NCBI RefSeq assembly: GCF_023824195.1
Contig: NZ_CP085442.1
Coordinates: 2,642,001-2,706,000 of the forward strand
Direction of reading: 5' to 3'
From: Priestia megaterium
Lineage (GTDB): Bacteria; Bacillota; Bacilli; Bacillales; Bacillaceae_H
Length of the DNA: 64,000 nt
Shown here: in pieces, positions 43,017 through 51,129 of the stretch
Layout of the letters: each line of letters begins with the position of its first letter
Numbering within the stretch: position 1 is the first letter of the stretch
Notes under the pieces: generated by a model
Told to the model about the DNA's origin: nothing
The model's database searches: none
What the model saw: the letters and a program-made list of their open reading frames with translations, nothing else
Translations under genes and position numbers: made by a program

Positions 43017-44189
43017 TTATTTAGATACAGCTTCATTCGTTTGAGAAGTTGTTTTTACTTTTATAACCATAATAACAAAAGCTAGCAATCCAAGAATCGC
43101 TGCTACGAGAAAAGGAGCTTGAGGCGCTACGGCATTGCCGATAACTCCTGATAATAAAGGAGCAAACGCTGCACCTAACCATCTTAAGAAATTATATCCT
43201 CCAGATGTAATTCCTCGTTCATAAGGAGATACTTCCATTACATGACTCGTAAATAATGCATTATTAAGTCCTGATACAAGACCTGCTGCCATGATTAAAA
43301 CAATGCGCAACCATGTTGCATCAAAGGCAAATAAACAAATTAAAATAAGTGAAAAAACAATTAAGCTGACATGTAACACTTGTTTTGGCTGATATCTTTT
43401 TTCTAACTGATGTGCTAAAACCGCTGAGCCATAAGCTAAACATAATCCCCATCCAAAGAAAACAAAGCCAATTTGAAGAGCTCCGATCGATAGAATAAGC
43501 GGCGTATAAGCTAACACTGTAAAAAATCCGTAGTAATAAAGCATGCCTGATACAGCGCCTTGAGTAAATGGTTTTAATTTATAAAGTTTAACCATGTCTT
43601 TAAAACCTGCTGCTTTACGAGGCTTAGTGCTTGTAGGCTGTTTAACAATCGTTAATACTAAAATAAAGGCGATAAAAATTAAAGCACTTGTACCGAAAAA
43701 CGGCAATCTCCAAGAAGCATTTCCTAACACGCCTCCTACAAGCGGTCCTCCGGCCATTCCCAAACCAATCGCAGCTTCATATAATCCTACTGCTTTTTTT
43801 ACTTCACCTGATAATGCAATAAGCAGCGTCATAGCTGTTGCAAAGAAAAACGAATTACCAAGTCCCCATCCTGCTCGGAAAATGGAAAGCTGAGGAATAT
43901 TGTTAGAAAACCCGCATAGGGCTGCAAAAATCGTCACAATGATAAGTCCTGTTATCATCAAACGCTTGTCTCCTACACGTGATGCTAAGATGCCTGCTGG
44001 AATCATCATAATAGCCATCATTAACAAATAGGAAGTAAATAACATTTCTACTTGCCAATGAGAAGCTCCAATTTGCTTAGCAATCTCCGGTAAAATCGGA
44101 TCTACTACCCCGATTCCCATAAATGCTAAAAAAGTAGCTACTACCGTAATAATTTGACCTAATCGGTTATTTGAATGCTGTCCTTCCAC
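43017..44189 (-). CDS. MFS transporter controlled by the MerR-type regulator
   Basis: A 390-residue 12-TM exporter. It opens with FLAFMGIGVVDPILPEIA, and motif A reads ILASRVGDKRLM. The GAAFAPLLSGVIGN segment and a long central loop are typical of DHA1 drug exporters. It starts at a GTG 31 bp inside the end of the MerR-type gene, so the two are translationally linked; the regulator probably senses the exported compound. Confidence 0.88.
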   Translation of the reverse strand: MEGQHSNNRLGQIITVVATFLAFMGIGVVDPILPEIAKQIGASHWQVEMLFTSYLLMMAIMMIPAGILASRVGDKRLMITGLIIVTIFAALCGFSNNIPQLSIFRAGWGLGNSFFFATAMTLLIALSGEVKKAVGLYEAAIGLGMAGGPLVGGVLGNASWRLPFFGTSALIFIAFILVLTIVKQPTSTKPRKAAGFKDMVKLYKLKPFTQGAVSGMLYYYGFFTVLAYTPLILSIGALQIGFVFFGWGLCLAYGSAVLAHQLEKRYQPKQVLHVSLIVFSLILICLFAFDATWLRIVLIMAAGLVSGLNNALFTSHVMEVSPYERGITSGGYNFLRWLGAAFAPLLSGVIGNAVAPQAPFLVAAILGLLAFVIMVIKVKTTSQTNEAVSK

Positions 44190-44599
44190 TCTTTCATCTC
44201 TCCTTTTGTTTTTTCATGTATTTCCATAGCAGATTCTCGCATTTCTTTTAATTCTGTTTTAAATGCCTGCATTTTAACTACTTTAAATTCAATCATCTTG
44301 ATTTGATTTTCCAGTAAATTTTCTATTTTAGTTATCTCTTTCGCTGATAATCCTTGCTGCTCACTTCTTTCTTCAATCATTCTTTTGAGCGACATAAACT
44401 GCTGCAGCTCCTGTAAAGAAAAACCGAGAACTTCTTTTGCTTCTGCTACTTTTCTTAGTTCTTTTACCTCTTCTTCGGAATAAATCCGTGCATTTCCTTT
44501 TGTGCGCTGCGGGGGCAAAATGAGTCCAATCTCTTCATAATACCGAAGAGCACGCTTGGTCAAACCGGTCATTTTCGTCACGTCATCGATTAGATACAT
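44159..44599 (-). CDS. MerR family transcriptional regulator
   Basis: A 146-residue MerR protein. The winged helix YLIDDVTKMTGLTKRALRYYEEIGLI is at the N-terminus, followed by a long dimerisation helix; there are no cysteines for metal sensing, so a drug-sensing type is likely. ATG 44599 follows GGAGGTGAAGGGG; the frame to 44692 runs through the promoter and is not coding. It activates or represses its own promoter through a perfect 16-bp palindrome in the spacer. Confidence 0.9.
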   Translation of the reverse strand: MYLIDDVTKMTGLTKRALRYYEEIGLILPPQRTKGNARIYSEEEVKELRKVAEAKEVLGFSLQELQQFMSLKRMIEERSEQQGLSAKEITKIENLLENQIKMIEFKVVKMQAFKTELKEMRESAMEIHEKTKGEMKEWKDSIQITD

Positions 44600-44625
44600 G
44601 CTTTCCCCTTCACCTCCCTTTAACA

Positions 44626-44641
44626 TTAACGTTAACGTCAA
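44626..44641. promoter_or_regulatory. Second MerR-type operator copy in the leader
   Basis: TTAACGTTAACGTCAA matches 15 of 16 bases of the main operator and lies between the promoter and the ribosome site. Confidence 0.55.
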
Positions 44642-44653
44642 CTCTGTATTACT

Positions 44654-44683
44654 ATTATAGATTAACGTTAACGTTAATGTCAA
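44654..44683 (-). promoter_or_regulatory. MerR-type promoter with palindromic spacer
   Basis: On the minus strand TTGACA and TATAAT are perfect, separated by 18 bp. The spacer contains the palindrome TTAACGTTAACGTTAA (44662-44677), the typical position of a MerR-family operator. Confidence 0.8.
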
Positions 44684-44726
44684 TGAAATCAAGACATTTT
44701 ATGTAAATTTAAAAAATATGTGCACA

Positions 44727-44754
44727 AAACAACCTATTGATAAATCAATAGGTT
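44727..44754 (-). terminator. Terminator of the lipoprotein gene
   Basis: AACCTATTGAT and its complement with a 2-base centre and a GTTTTG tail; it overlaps the stop. Confidence 0.65.
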
Positions 44755-45415
44755 ACATCAATATGTCATATAGCTGCTGTGCTGTTTCTCCTGTTACTTT
44801 ACCATATACTCCTCTTCTTTTAGAAGTAAGTTCCGCACTCTCGGAGGTGAATCGTACATTGTATACGACGCCTTCATAATTAAGCTGTACATCTGGGTCA
44901 AGAGCGATGCTGTAATCAGCTTTTTTCCATTGAATTTGTTTCATAATTGATTCTACAGTTAAAGCATCTTCTGAACTTAACGTTTTATCTCCTGCTTTTA
45001 TAGGCTTGCCCTCCCTTTTTTTATTAAATTTTAGTTCAGAATGAGAAAATGAAAATTCAAGTTGATTTTTATCATGCGCTATGAAATCTTGGGGTAGTTC
45101 TACATAGCGGACAACTTCTCCTTCGTGTACAAACACAAGCATTTGATTAGCAGCAGATATTTTTTTCATCACCTCTTCACTGACCGGTGCGTTTACAAGT
45201 TTTTCTACGTCGGCTTTCTTGCTTTTGTTTGTTAATAAATATCCTTTTTCCCATTTAAAATCACTTAACTTCGATACATCCACTGAGCTTACACCTTTTT
45301 TTTCAAATGATTGCTGAATATTCTCCCCCATTTCTTTGTCGTTGGTGACTTGGGCATTAGAACTGCACCCTACTAAACAACAGAAAATAATGCCTATTGC
45401 TATAAGAGCCTTCAC
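44753..45415 (-). CDS. Lipoprotein of unknown function
   Basis: A 220-residue protein with a signal peptide ending in the lipobox LVGC (Cys at about residue 13 from GTG 45415), so it should be a membrane-attached lipoprotein. The GTG is 9 bases behind AGGAGG, preferred over the frame start at 45457. Residues around SDFKWEKGYLL and MLVFVHEGEVVRYVELP match the membrane protein at 18236. The C-terminal half has a second, unassigned domain. Confidence 0.75.
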   Translation of the reverse strand: MKALIAIGIIFCCLVGCSSNAQVTNDKEMGENIQQSFEKKGVSSVDVSKLSDFKWEKGYLLTNKSKKADVEKLVNAPVSEEVMKKISAANQMLVFVHEGEVVRYVELPQDFIAHDKNQLEFSFSHSELKFNKKREGKPIKAGDKTLSSEDALTVESIMKQIQWKKADYSIALDPDVQLNYEGVVYNVRFTSESAELTSKRRGVYGKVTGETAQQLYDILM

Positions 45416-45664
45416 TTTTGCCTTCCTCCTCTCTACCATTCTTTTAGACAATTCCAACTTCGTACCATTTTAACATATAATTCCTATTTTTTCGTGAAAA
45501 CAAAGAAAGAATACGCTTACATAATTTCACGCATATAAATTTGATTTATTTATAAGTTTTTTCTGAATATTTTAAGAAAATTTTAATATTTTATTTAGTT
45601 CGTTTTTAAACTTTATCTTTAGACTAAAAAATAAGTTAAAAATAAATAACGCAGGAGGAAAACA

Positions 45665-46252
45665 ATGACTTGTCTATCTGAAGTTTTAAAGTTTAATGAA
45701 AAATTTGTAACAAATAATCAATTTGAGGCTTTTCAAACATCCAAATTTCCTAACAAAAAAATAGTGATCTTAACTTGTATGGATACACGTTTGTTAGAAT
45801 TACTTCCTAAAGCCATGGGGCTAAAAAATGGAGATGCAAAAATAGTTAAAAATGCCGGAGCTGTTATCTCCCATCCCTTTGGCAGCGTCATGAGAAGTAT
45901 ATTAGTTGCCGTCTACGCTTTGCAAGCTGATGAAGTATGTGTCATCGGTCATCATGAATGTGGAATGACGGGCATGAAAGCTGAAGCTATTTTAGCCTCT
46001 GCTGAACAAAGAGGGATTAGCACGGAACAGATTCGTAATCTAAAATATGCTGGTATTGATTTAGAATCATGGCTGACTGGGTTTGAATGTGTAGAAGATA
46101 GTGTCGAAAACAGTGTGGATATGATTCGAAATCACCCTTTATTACCGAAAGACGTGCTTGTTTCTGGAATGGTTATTCATCCCTCAACAGGAAAACTTGA
46201 CGTCGTTGTAAACGGCTATTCCCAAGGCCGAGCTGAAACCGTAAGCTCATGA
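45665..46252 (+). CDS. Beta-class carbonic anhydrase
   Basis: A 195-residue beta carbonic anhydrase. Zinc ligands are C38 and D40 (or water) in TCMDTR, H96 and C99 in GHHECG; R42 forms the usual dyad with D40. It interconverts CO2 and bicarbonate. The ATG follows GCAGGAGG. It is 16 bp before a SulP-type transporter gene, suggesting that the pair takes up and equilibrates bicarbonate. Confidence 0.92.
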   Translation: MTCLSEVLKFNEKFVTNNQFEAFQTSKFPNKKIVILTCMDTRLLELLPKAMGLKNGDAKIVKNAGAVISHPFGSVMRSILVAVYALQADEVCVIGHHECGMTGMKAEAILASAEQRGISTEQIRNLKYAGIDLESWLTGFECVEDSVENSVDMIRNHPLLPKDVLVSGMVIHPSTGKLDVVVNGYSQGRAETVSS

Positions 46253-46268
46253 AGGAGGATTTTATTGA

Positions 46269-47888
46269 ATGCTAAAAGATAACCGATTTCAAGGCTACTC
46301 AGCAGGGCATTTACAAAAAGACATTATCGCCGGTTTGGTTGTTGGGGTCGTTGCTATTCCTTTAGCAATGGCCTTTGCCATCGCTTCTGGTGTAAGACCT
46401 GAATACGGAATTTATACAACCATTATCGCAGGGATTATGGTTTCAATATTAGGCGGATCGAAATTTCAAATTGCAGGTCCAACAGGTGCATTTGTTCCGG
46501 TGCTGCTTGGAGTTGTCATGCAATATGGTTATGAGAACCTCATTATTGCCGGCTTTATGGCTGGAATTATGATTACGCTTCTCGGAATATTTAAGCTAGG
46601 GAAATTTATAAAGTTTATTCCGCGCCCTGTGACGATTGGATTTACAGCAGGAATTGCGATTATTATTTTCTCAGGTCAGATCGCTAACTTTTTAGGATTA
46701 AAAGGAATTGCAAAACATGAGGAATTTCATTTAAATATGATTGAAATCCTACGAAAAATTGCAACGATTAACATTTACAGCGTCATCATAGCCGCTATTT
46801 GTTTAGCTATAGTGATTACAACGCCAAAGTTTTTACCTAAAATTCCCGGTGCTCTTCTAGGTCTTCTTGTCTCCACACTTGTAGCCATTACACTGTTCCC
46901 AGGCAAAGTTGCAACGATCGGCTCTACTTACGGTGCCATTCCAAGTAAACTACCATCTTTTAGCTTCCCAGATTTAACATGGGATAACATTGTGATGCTA
47001 TTTCCGGCTGCCTGCGTAATTGCAATGCTTGGAGGTATTGAATCTTTACTATCGGCTGTTGTTGCTGATAATATGGCCAAAACCAAGCATAATAGCAATA
47101 AAGAGCTTGTGAGCCAAGGAATTGCTAATATCGCTACCTCGCTATTTGGCGGAATTCCAGCAACTGGTGCCATTGCCAGAACAGCTACCAATATCAAAAA
47201 CGGCGCAGCTTCTCCGTTATCAGGAGTCATACACGGCTTAGTTGTTTTATTGGTCCTTGTGATGCTTGCTCCTTATGCATCAAACATTCCGCTGGCAAGT
47301 ATGGCACCTATTTTAATGTTTGTGGCTTGGAATATGAGTGAGCGTAAAGAATTTGCGCATATTTTAAAAACCAAGTCAGCTGATTCCTTTGTACTTGTAG
47401 CTACGTTTTTATTGACTGTTCTAATGGATTTAACGACAGGCGTTGGAGTAGGTTTACTTTTAGCTATCGTGATGTTTGTGAAACGAATGAGCGGATCGCT
47501 GAAGATTTCAAAGGTTCTGGCTGATACATCTGAAAAAGCACACAAACCTGAGGTCATGGAATATACCATGCAAGGATCTCTCTTCTTTGGATCTGCCGAA
47601 GTGATAGAAGATTCGTTTGATAACATTGTTGAAGCGAAACCAAAAGTTCTGCTTCTTCGAATGAGCCAAGTATCTTTTATTGATACATCTGGAGAAGCTT
47701 TACTATCAAAGGTTGTAGAACGTTTGAAAGATTCACATAGCCAAGTCGTTATTTCTGGGTTACAGCATCAGCCGAAAGAAATGTTAAAGTCAACCGGTCT
47801 ATATGATAAGATTGGTGAAAAAAATATATTTTCTTCCGAACCACCCGTGAGTAAGATTAAGGCTCGTCATAGAATCGCTACTACGTAA
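46269..47888 (+). CDS. SulP family anion transporter with STAS domain
   Basis: A 539-residue SulP transporter. The membrane part starts with DIIAGLVVGVVAIPLAMAFAIASG and contains the FQIAGPTGAFVPVL substrate segment; about 10-14 helices follow. A STAS domain begins near residue 435 (LLLRMSQVSFIDTSGEALL). The carbonic anhydrase gene just upstream suggests bicarbonate as substrate, though sulfate cannot be excluded. The ATG follows GAAGGAGG. The stop lies at the edge of a structured repeat. Confidence 0.9.
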   Translation: MLKDNRFQGYSAGHLQKDIIAGLVVGVVAIPLAMAFAIASGVRPEYGIYTTIIAGIMVSILGGSKFQIAGPTGAFVPVLLGVVMQYGYENLIIAGFMAGIMITLLGIFKLGKFIKFIPRPVTIGFTAGIAIIIFSGQIANFLGLKGIAKHEEFHLNMIEILRKIATINIYSVIIAAICLAIVITTPKFLPKIPGALLGLLVSTLVAITLFPGKVATIGSTYGAIPSKLPSFSFPDLTWDNIVMLFPAACVIAMLGGIESLLSAVVADNMAKTKHNSNKELVSQGIANIATSLFGGIPATGAIARTATNIKNGAASPLSGVIHGLVVLLVLVMLAPYASNIPLASMAPILMFVAWNMSERKEFAHILKTKSADSFVLVATFLLTVLMDLTTGVGVGLLLAIVMFVKRMSGSLKISKVLADTSEKAHKPEVMEYTMQGSLFFGSAEVIEDSFDNIVEAKPKVLLLRMSQVSFIDTSGEALLSKVVERLKDSHSQVVISGLQHQPKEMLKSTGLYDKIGEKNIFSSEPPVSKIKARHRIATT

Positions 47889-48180
47889 TAAAAAAAGCGG
47901 TTGGGACAAAAGAATTTTAGCTGAAGGAAAATCCGAACGATGAATCGTTCGGATTTTTTATTGTGATGGTGAACGTAGATTTCATATATGGTTACTTCTA
48001 GCTGTTGATTGCAAGGCGAAGACTCCTGCGGGAAAAGAGGACTAGGTGAGACCCCGCAGGAGCGGAAAGCGAAATCTTGCACGGAAATCAACAGCGGTGT
48101 AACAAGCAGCCCAGCTCATTCATCTAATTTGTTCGTCTTTAGATTGGATTGATGTAGCTCTGTCTCAATCTCTTTTTTTA
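47885..48180. repeat. Structured dispersed repeat between SulP and the response regulator
   Basis: About 290 bp with no gene. The outer ends pair (GGTTGGGACA with TGTCTCAATC, allowing G-U), flanked by A and T runs. Inside lie a terminator hairpin ATCCGAACGAT (47934-47960) and a nested cruciform: GCTGTTGATT (48001) with AATCAACAGC (48086), and GACTCCTGCGG (48021) with CCGCAGGAGC (48053). The GC-rich core is far from the base composition of the neighbours. I recall similar cores in intergenic repeats of Bacillaceae. It probably also terminates both flanking genes. Confidence 0.7.
47929..47966 (+). terminator. Terminator of the carbonic anhydrase/SulP genes
   Basis: AAATCCGAACGAT and its complement with a 2-base centre and a T run, at the left side of the structured repeat. 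Confidence 0.8.
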
Positions 48181-48861
48181 AATATTGAACCGATACCCTG
48201 CTCCCCAAACCGTTTCTAGGTACTGAGGATCTGCTGGGTTTTCTTCTAACTTTTCTCTTAGTTTTCGAATGTGAACTGTTACGGTTGAAATGTCTCCTGA
48301 AGAATCAAATCCCCAAATTTTTTCAAATAGATGTTCTTTACTTAATACTTGATTTGGATGAGAAACGATAAACTTCAGCAAATCGAATTCCTTCGCTGTA
48401 AAAAACACTTCTTTGTCATTCACAAATACTCTTCTAGCGAGCGTGTCAATCGCTAAGCCATGAATGCGAATCATGCGCTTTTCCTTCTTATCAGAGAGTC
48501 TTTCATATCTCGCTAAATGCGCTTTGACTCTGGCGACCAGCTCCCCAGGGCTGAATGGCTTGGTAATATAGTCATCTGCACCTAGCCCGAGCCCTCTAAT
48601 TTTATCGATTTCTTCTTTTTTAGCTGAAACTAAAATGATTGGAATATCTTTTGCAGCTCGAATTTGCTTGCACACTTCAAATCCACTCACTTTAGGGAGC
48701 ATAATATCCAAAATAACCAGATCAAAATGTTCATTTAACGCTTTTTCTAATCCCTTATCACCACTATATTGAACGTCTATTTCAAAATCATTAATTTCTA
48801 AATAATCTCTTTGCAATTCAGCAATACTTACTTCATCTTCAATTAACAATATCTTCTTCAT
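48178..48861 (-). CDS. OmpR family response regulator
   Basis: A 227-residue regulator: a receiver domain with the phosphorylation site D52 (LVILDIMLP), acidic pocket IEDE at 7-10, and K in DDYITKPF; then a winged-helix DNA-binding domain (IRKLREKLEENP, GAGYRF). ATG 48861 is chosen over 48879. The start lies inside the kinase gene's 3' end (overlap about 23 bp), so the pair is translated together. Confidence 0.92.
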   Translation of the reverse strand: MKKILLIEDEVSIAELQRDYLEINDFEIDVQYSGDKGLEKALNEHFDLVILDIMLPKVSGFEVCKQIRAAKDIPIILVSAKKEEIDKIRGLGLGADDYITKPFSPGELVARVKAHLARYERLSDKKEKRMIRIHGLAIDTLARRVFVNDKEVFFTAKEFDLLKFIVSHPNQVLSKEHLFEKIWGFDSSGDISTVTVHIRKLREKLEENPADPQYLETVWGAGYRFNI

Positions 48862-50329
48862 GTGTATCACCATTTTCATTCATTTTTTGCAAAGAAAAGA
48901 AAATACTTGTTCCTTCGCCAAGTTTACTTAGTGCCCAGATGTCTCCCCCGTGGCGTTCAACGATTTGTTTTGCAATGGCTAGTCCAAGTCCACTTCCTCC
49001 AGTATTGCTATTGCGGGACTGTTCTGCTCGATAAAACCGGTCAAAAATATGCGCTAATGCTTCCGGTGAAATCCCTGCGCCGTTATCTTTCACTTCAATA
49101 ATGAGTTCACTTTCGGTAGCAGAAAGAACGATATCGATTCTTCTTCTTTCTTTATCCATAAATTTAATACTGTTGGTTGTTAAATTTATTAAAACTCTTC
49201 GCAGCTGCTCAGCATCTGCCTTTGCATACAGTGTCGTTAGAGAATCATTGGAAAATAAAACATCAATATCATGTTCGCTCATTTCAAACTGAAGCTCTTG
49301 CACATAACTTTCCATAAATGCAGAAATATTAAGTTTTTTAAACACAAATGGAATTTCGTGCAAATCCAATTTAGAAAATAAAAACAGCTCATCGATTAAC
49401 GCATTCATGTCTTTTGCTTTCGTTGAAATCGTTAACAAATATTTAGAAAGCTTATCTGGCGTATTAGCTACTCCATCTTGAATTCCTTCTACATATCCTA
49501 CAATGGAAGTAATAGGAGTTCGTAAATCGTGTGAAATACTTGAAAGCAGCTGCTTTCGGTTATCTTCATATTGAATTTGCAGTTCAACAGAAGATTTTAG
49601 TTTTTGCCTCATTTCTTCAAAAGCTTGCGTTAATTCGCCTATTTCATCCTTTGAATTAGCAGAGATCTCAAAGTGAAGATCACCTTGTTTTATTTTTTCA
49701 GCCGCTTCTTTTAATTCACGAATGGGTTTAATAATGCTTCTTGAAACAAGATAGTTTAAAAATCCAATAATCACAATTACTAAAATTAATAGTAGAAAGA
49801 TTAAAAAAGGGAAAATTCGATTAATAATGCCTACATAAGGGCTGATTTTTCGCAAAACGTAAATGCTTCCTTTTTCTTGATTCGAGAAAGGAAAATCAAG
49901 GTTGATATATGTAAAGTACTGCTTGCCTATGCGCAGCATATCCTGCTGATACGAATGATTTCCTTTACTTTTTTGATGCTTTGGCAAGTATTTACGAAGG
50001 TTTTCTCCTTTAATGGATTCTGAAGCATATACAATCTCTGTGTTTTTTTGAATCACAATATCAATATTTTCAAATTCATATTTTTTAACCGTCTCCGGCC
50101 GCAGCAGCTGTTCTGGTTTTTTTTCACTCAATAACTTTAAATCTAAGAATGCATTTTCTTCTTCTGGCGTTAACAATTTATACTCATAGGAGTGACTGTA
50201 CAGTTTTCTTACAAAATCGGCGTCTCCAGTAATGGAGAAGAAAATGAGAAAGCCCGATAAAAAAAGCAAAATAATAAAGACAAACACAATACTGATATAC
50301 GTTAAAATAAAACGCAGCTGAATTGACAT
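48839..50329 (-). CDS. Sensor histidine kinase
   Basis: A 496-residue membrane kinase: TM1 at about 8-32, an extracellular domain of roughly 135 residues, TM2 at about 172-196, HAMP, HisKA with H267 (SSISHDLRTP), then the ATPase domain (DNGAGIS, GGSGLGLAIAKQIVERHGG). It phosphorylates the regulator encoded immediately downstream. The stimulus is unknown; no transporter or peptidase gene is directly attached. The ribosome site is weak (GGGTAAGT). Confidence 0.92.
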   Translation of the reverse strand: MSIQLRFILTYISIVFVFIILLFLSGFLIFFSITGDADFVRKLYSHSYEYKLLTPEEENAFLDLKLLSEKKPEQLLRPETVKKYEFENIDIVIQKNTEIVYASESIKGENLRKYLPKHQKSKGNHSYQQDMLRIGKQYFTYINLDFPFSNQEKGSIYVLRKISPYVGIINRIFPFLIFLLLILVIVIIGFLNYLVSRSIIKPIRELKEAAEKIKQGDLHFEISANSKDEIGELTQAFEEMRQKLKSSVELQIQYEDNRKQLLSSISHDLRTPITSIVGYVEGIQDGVANTPDKLSKYLLTISTKAKDMNALIDELFLFSKLDLHEIPFVFKKLNISAFMESYVQELQFEMSEHDIDVLFSNDSLTTLYAKADAEQLRRVLINLTTNSIKFMDKERRRIDIVLSATESELIIEVKDNGAGISPEALAHIFDRFYRAEQSRNSNTGGSGLGLAIAKQIVERHGGDIWALSKLGEGTSIFFSLQKMNENGDTHEEDIVN

Positions 50330-50599
50330 TACTTACCCTATGCCCCTTTGGCTTTAACAAAACTATTTGATAGACTAGTAAAGGTGAATAACAAATAGAT
50401 CGTTAGACATTATACATATAGCAAAAATTAAAACAACAAAACAAATGTATATTCTCACTTTACCGTGATAGAGTGAGAATGAACACCACCTTTTTTACCA
50501 TTTTATGAATTACTGGAAAATTATGATCTATTTTTCATAATATTCTTAGGCTGAAAGTTATACTATATGCCTTAATATTTTAAAAAAGGAGACTTTTTA

Positions 50600-51097
50600 A
50601 TGAAAATTATTAAAGCTACTTCCTCTCACATCCCTTCCGTTGCCCGTTTATACGTAGACAGCTGGCGCATTACATACAAAGGGTTAGTACCTGATGCTTA
50701 TTTAAAAAACTTGTCTTATAAGCAAAGTGAAGAAAAATGGTCCCTTTTTCTTACCGAGCCTTCTCATTTTATTTTGCTCGCTATTGATGAACGAGAAGAG
50801 ATTGTCGGCTTTTCAGCAGGTAAGCCTCATTTGTCCCGTGCTGAAATATACGCGCTATACGTTTGCAAGAAAGTGCAAAAACAAGGAATTGGCCATCTTC
50901 TATTTTCTCATTCAGTAAAAGAATTTGCTGATCAGCAATATACGTCTATGATTATTTGGGCTATGAAGAAAAATAAGAAAGCCGTTCAGTTTTATAAAAA
51001 ATCAGGCGGCAAAAAAATCTTGAATCGCACAAGTCAGTTTGGAGAAACTAAAGTTGAAGACGAAGCATACGGTTGGGAACGTCTTCCTTCTATATAA
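50600..51097 (+). CDS. GNAT family N-acetyltransferase
   Basis: A 165-residue acetyltransferase. Motif A (IYALYVCKKVQKQGIGHLLF) has the acetyl-CoA pyrophosphate loop Q-x-x-GIG, and a later NKKAVQFYKKSGG is motif B. The N-terminal ARLYVDSWRITYKGLVP is common in GNATs of unknown substrate. The ATG follows AAAGGAG. It ends in a perfect palindrome shared with the convergent exporter. Confidence 0.88.
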   Translation: MKIIKATSSHIPSVARLYVDSWRITYKGLVPDAYLKNLSYKQSEEKWSLFLTEPSHFILLAIDEREEIVGFSAGKPHLSRAEIYALYVCKKVQKQGIGHLLFSHSVKEFADQQYTSMIIWAMKKNKKAVQFYKKSGGKKILNRTSQFGETKVEDEAYGWERLPSI

Positions 51098-51129
51098 ATA
51101 AACGAGCACACTAGTGTGCTCGTTTATTT
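51096..51129. terminator. Bidirectional terminator (GNAT / DHA2 exporter)
   Basis: A perfect 34-bp palindrome AAATAAACGAGCACACT and its complement between convergent genes, overlapping the exporter stop. Confidence 0.88.

Noticed and set aside
44600..44692. Extension of the MerR-type protein with repeated Leu-Thr dipeptides
   Set aside because: The repetitive peptide comes from reading the palindromic operator and promoter as coding sequence; the true start lies behind GGAGGTGAAGGGG.
45500..45530. Second cre-like site before the carbonic anhydrase gene
   Set aside because: The inverse sequence ATGTAAGCGTATTCTT misses a key base of the consensus and no promoter could be placed next to it.
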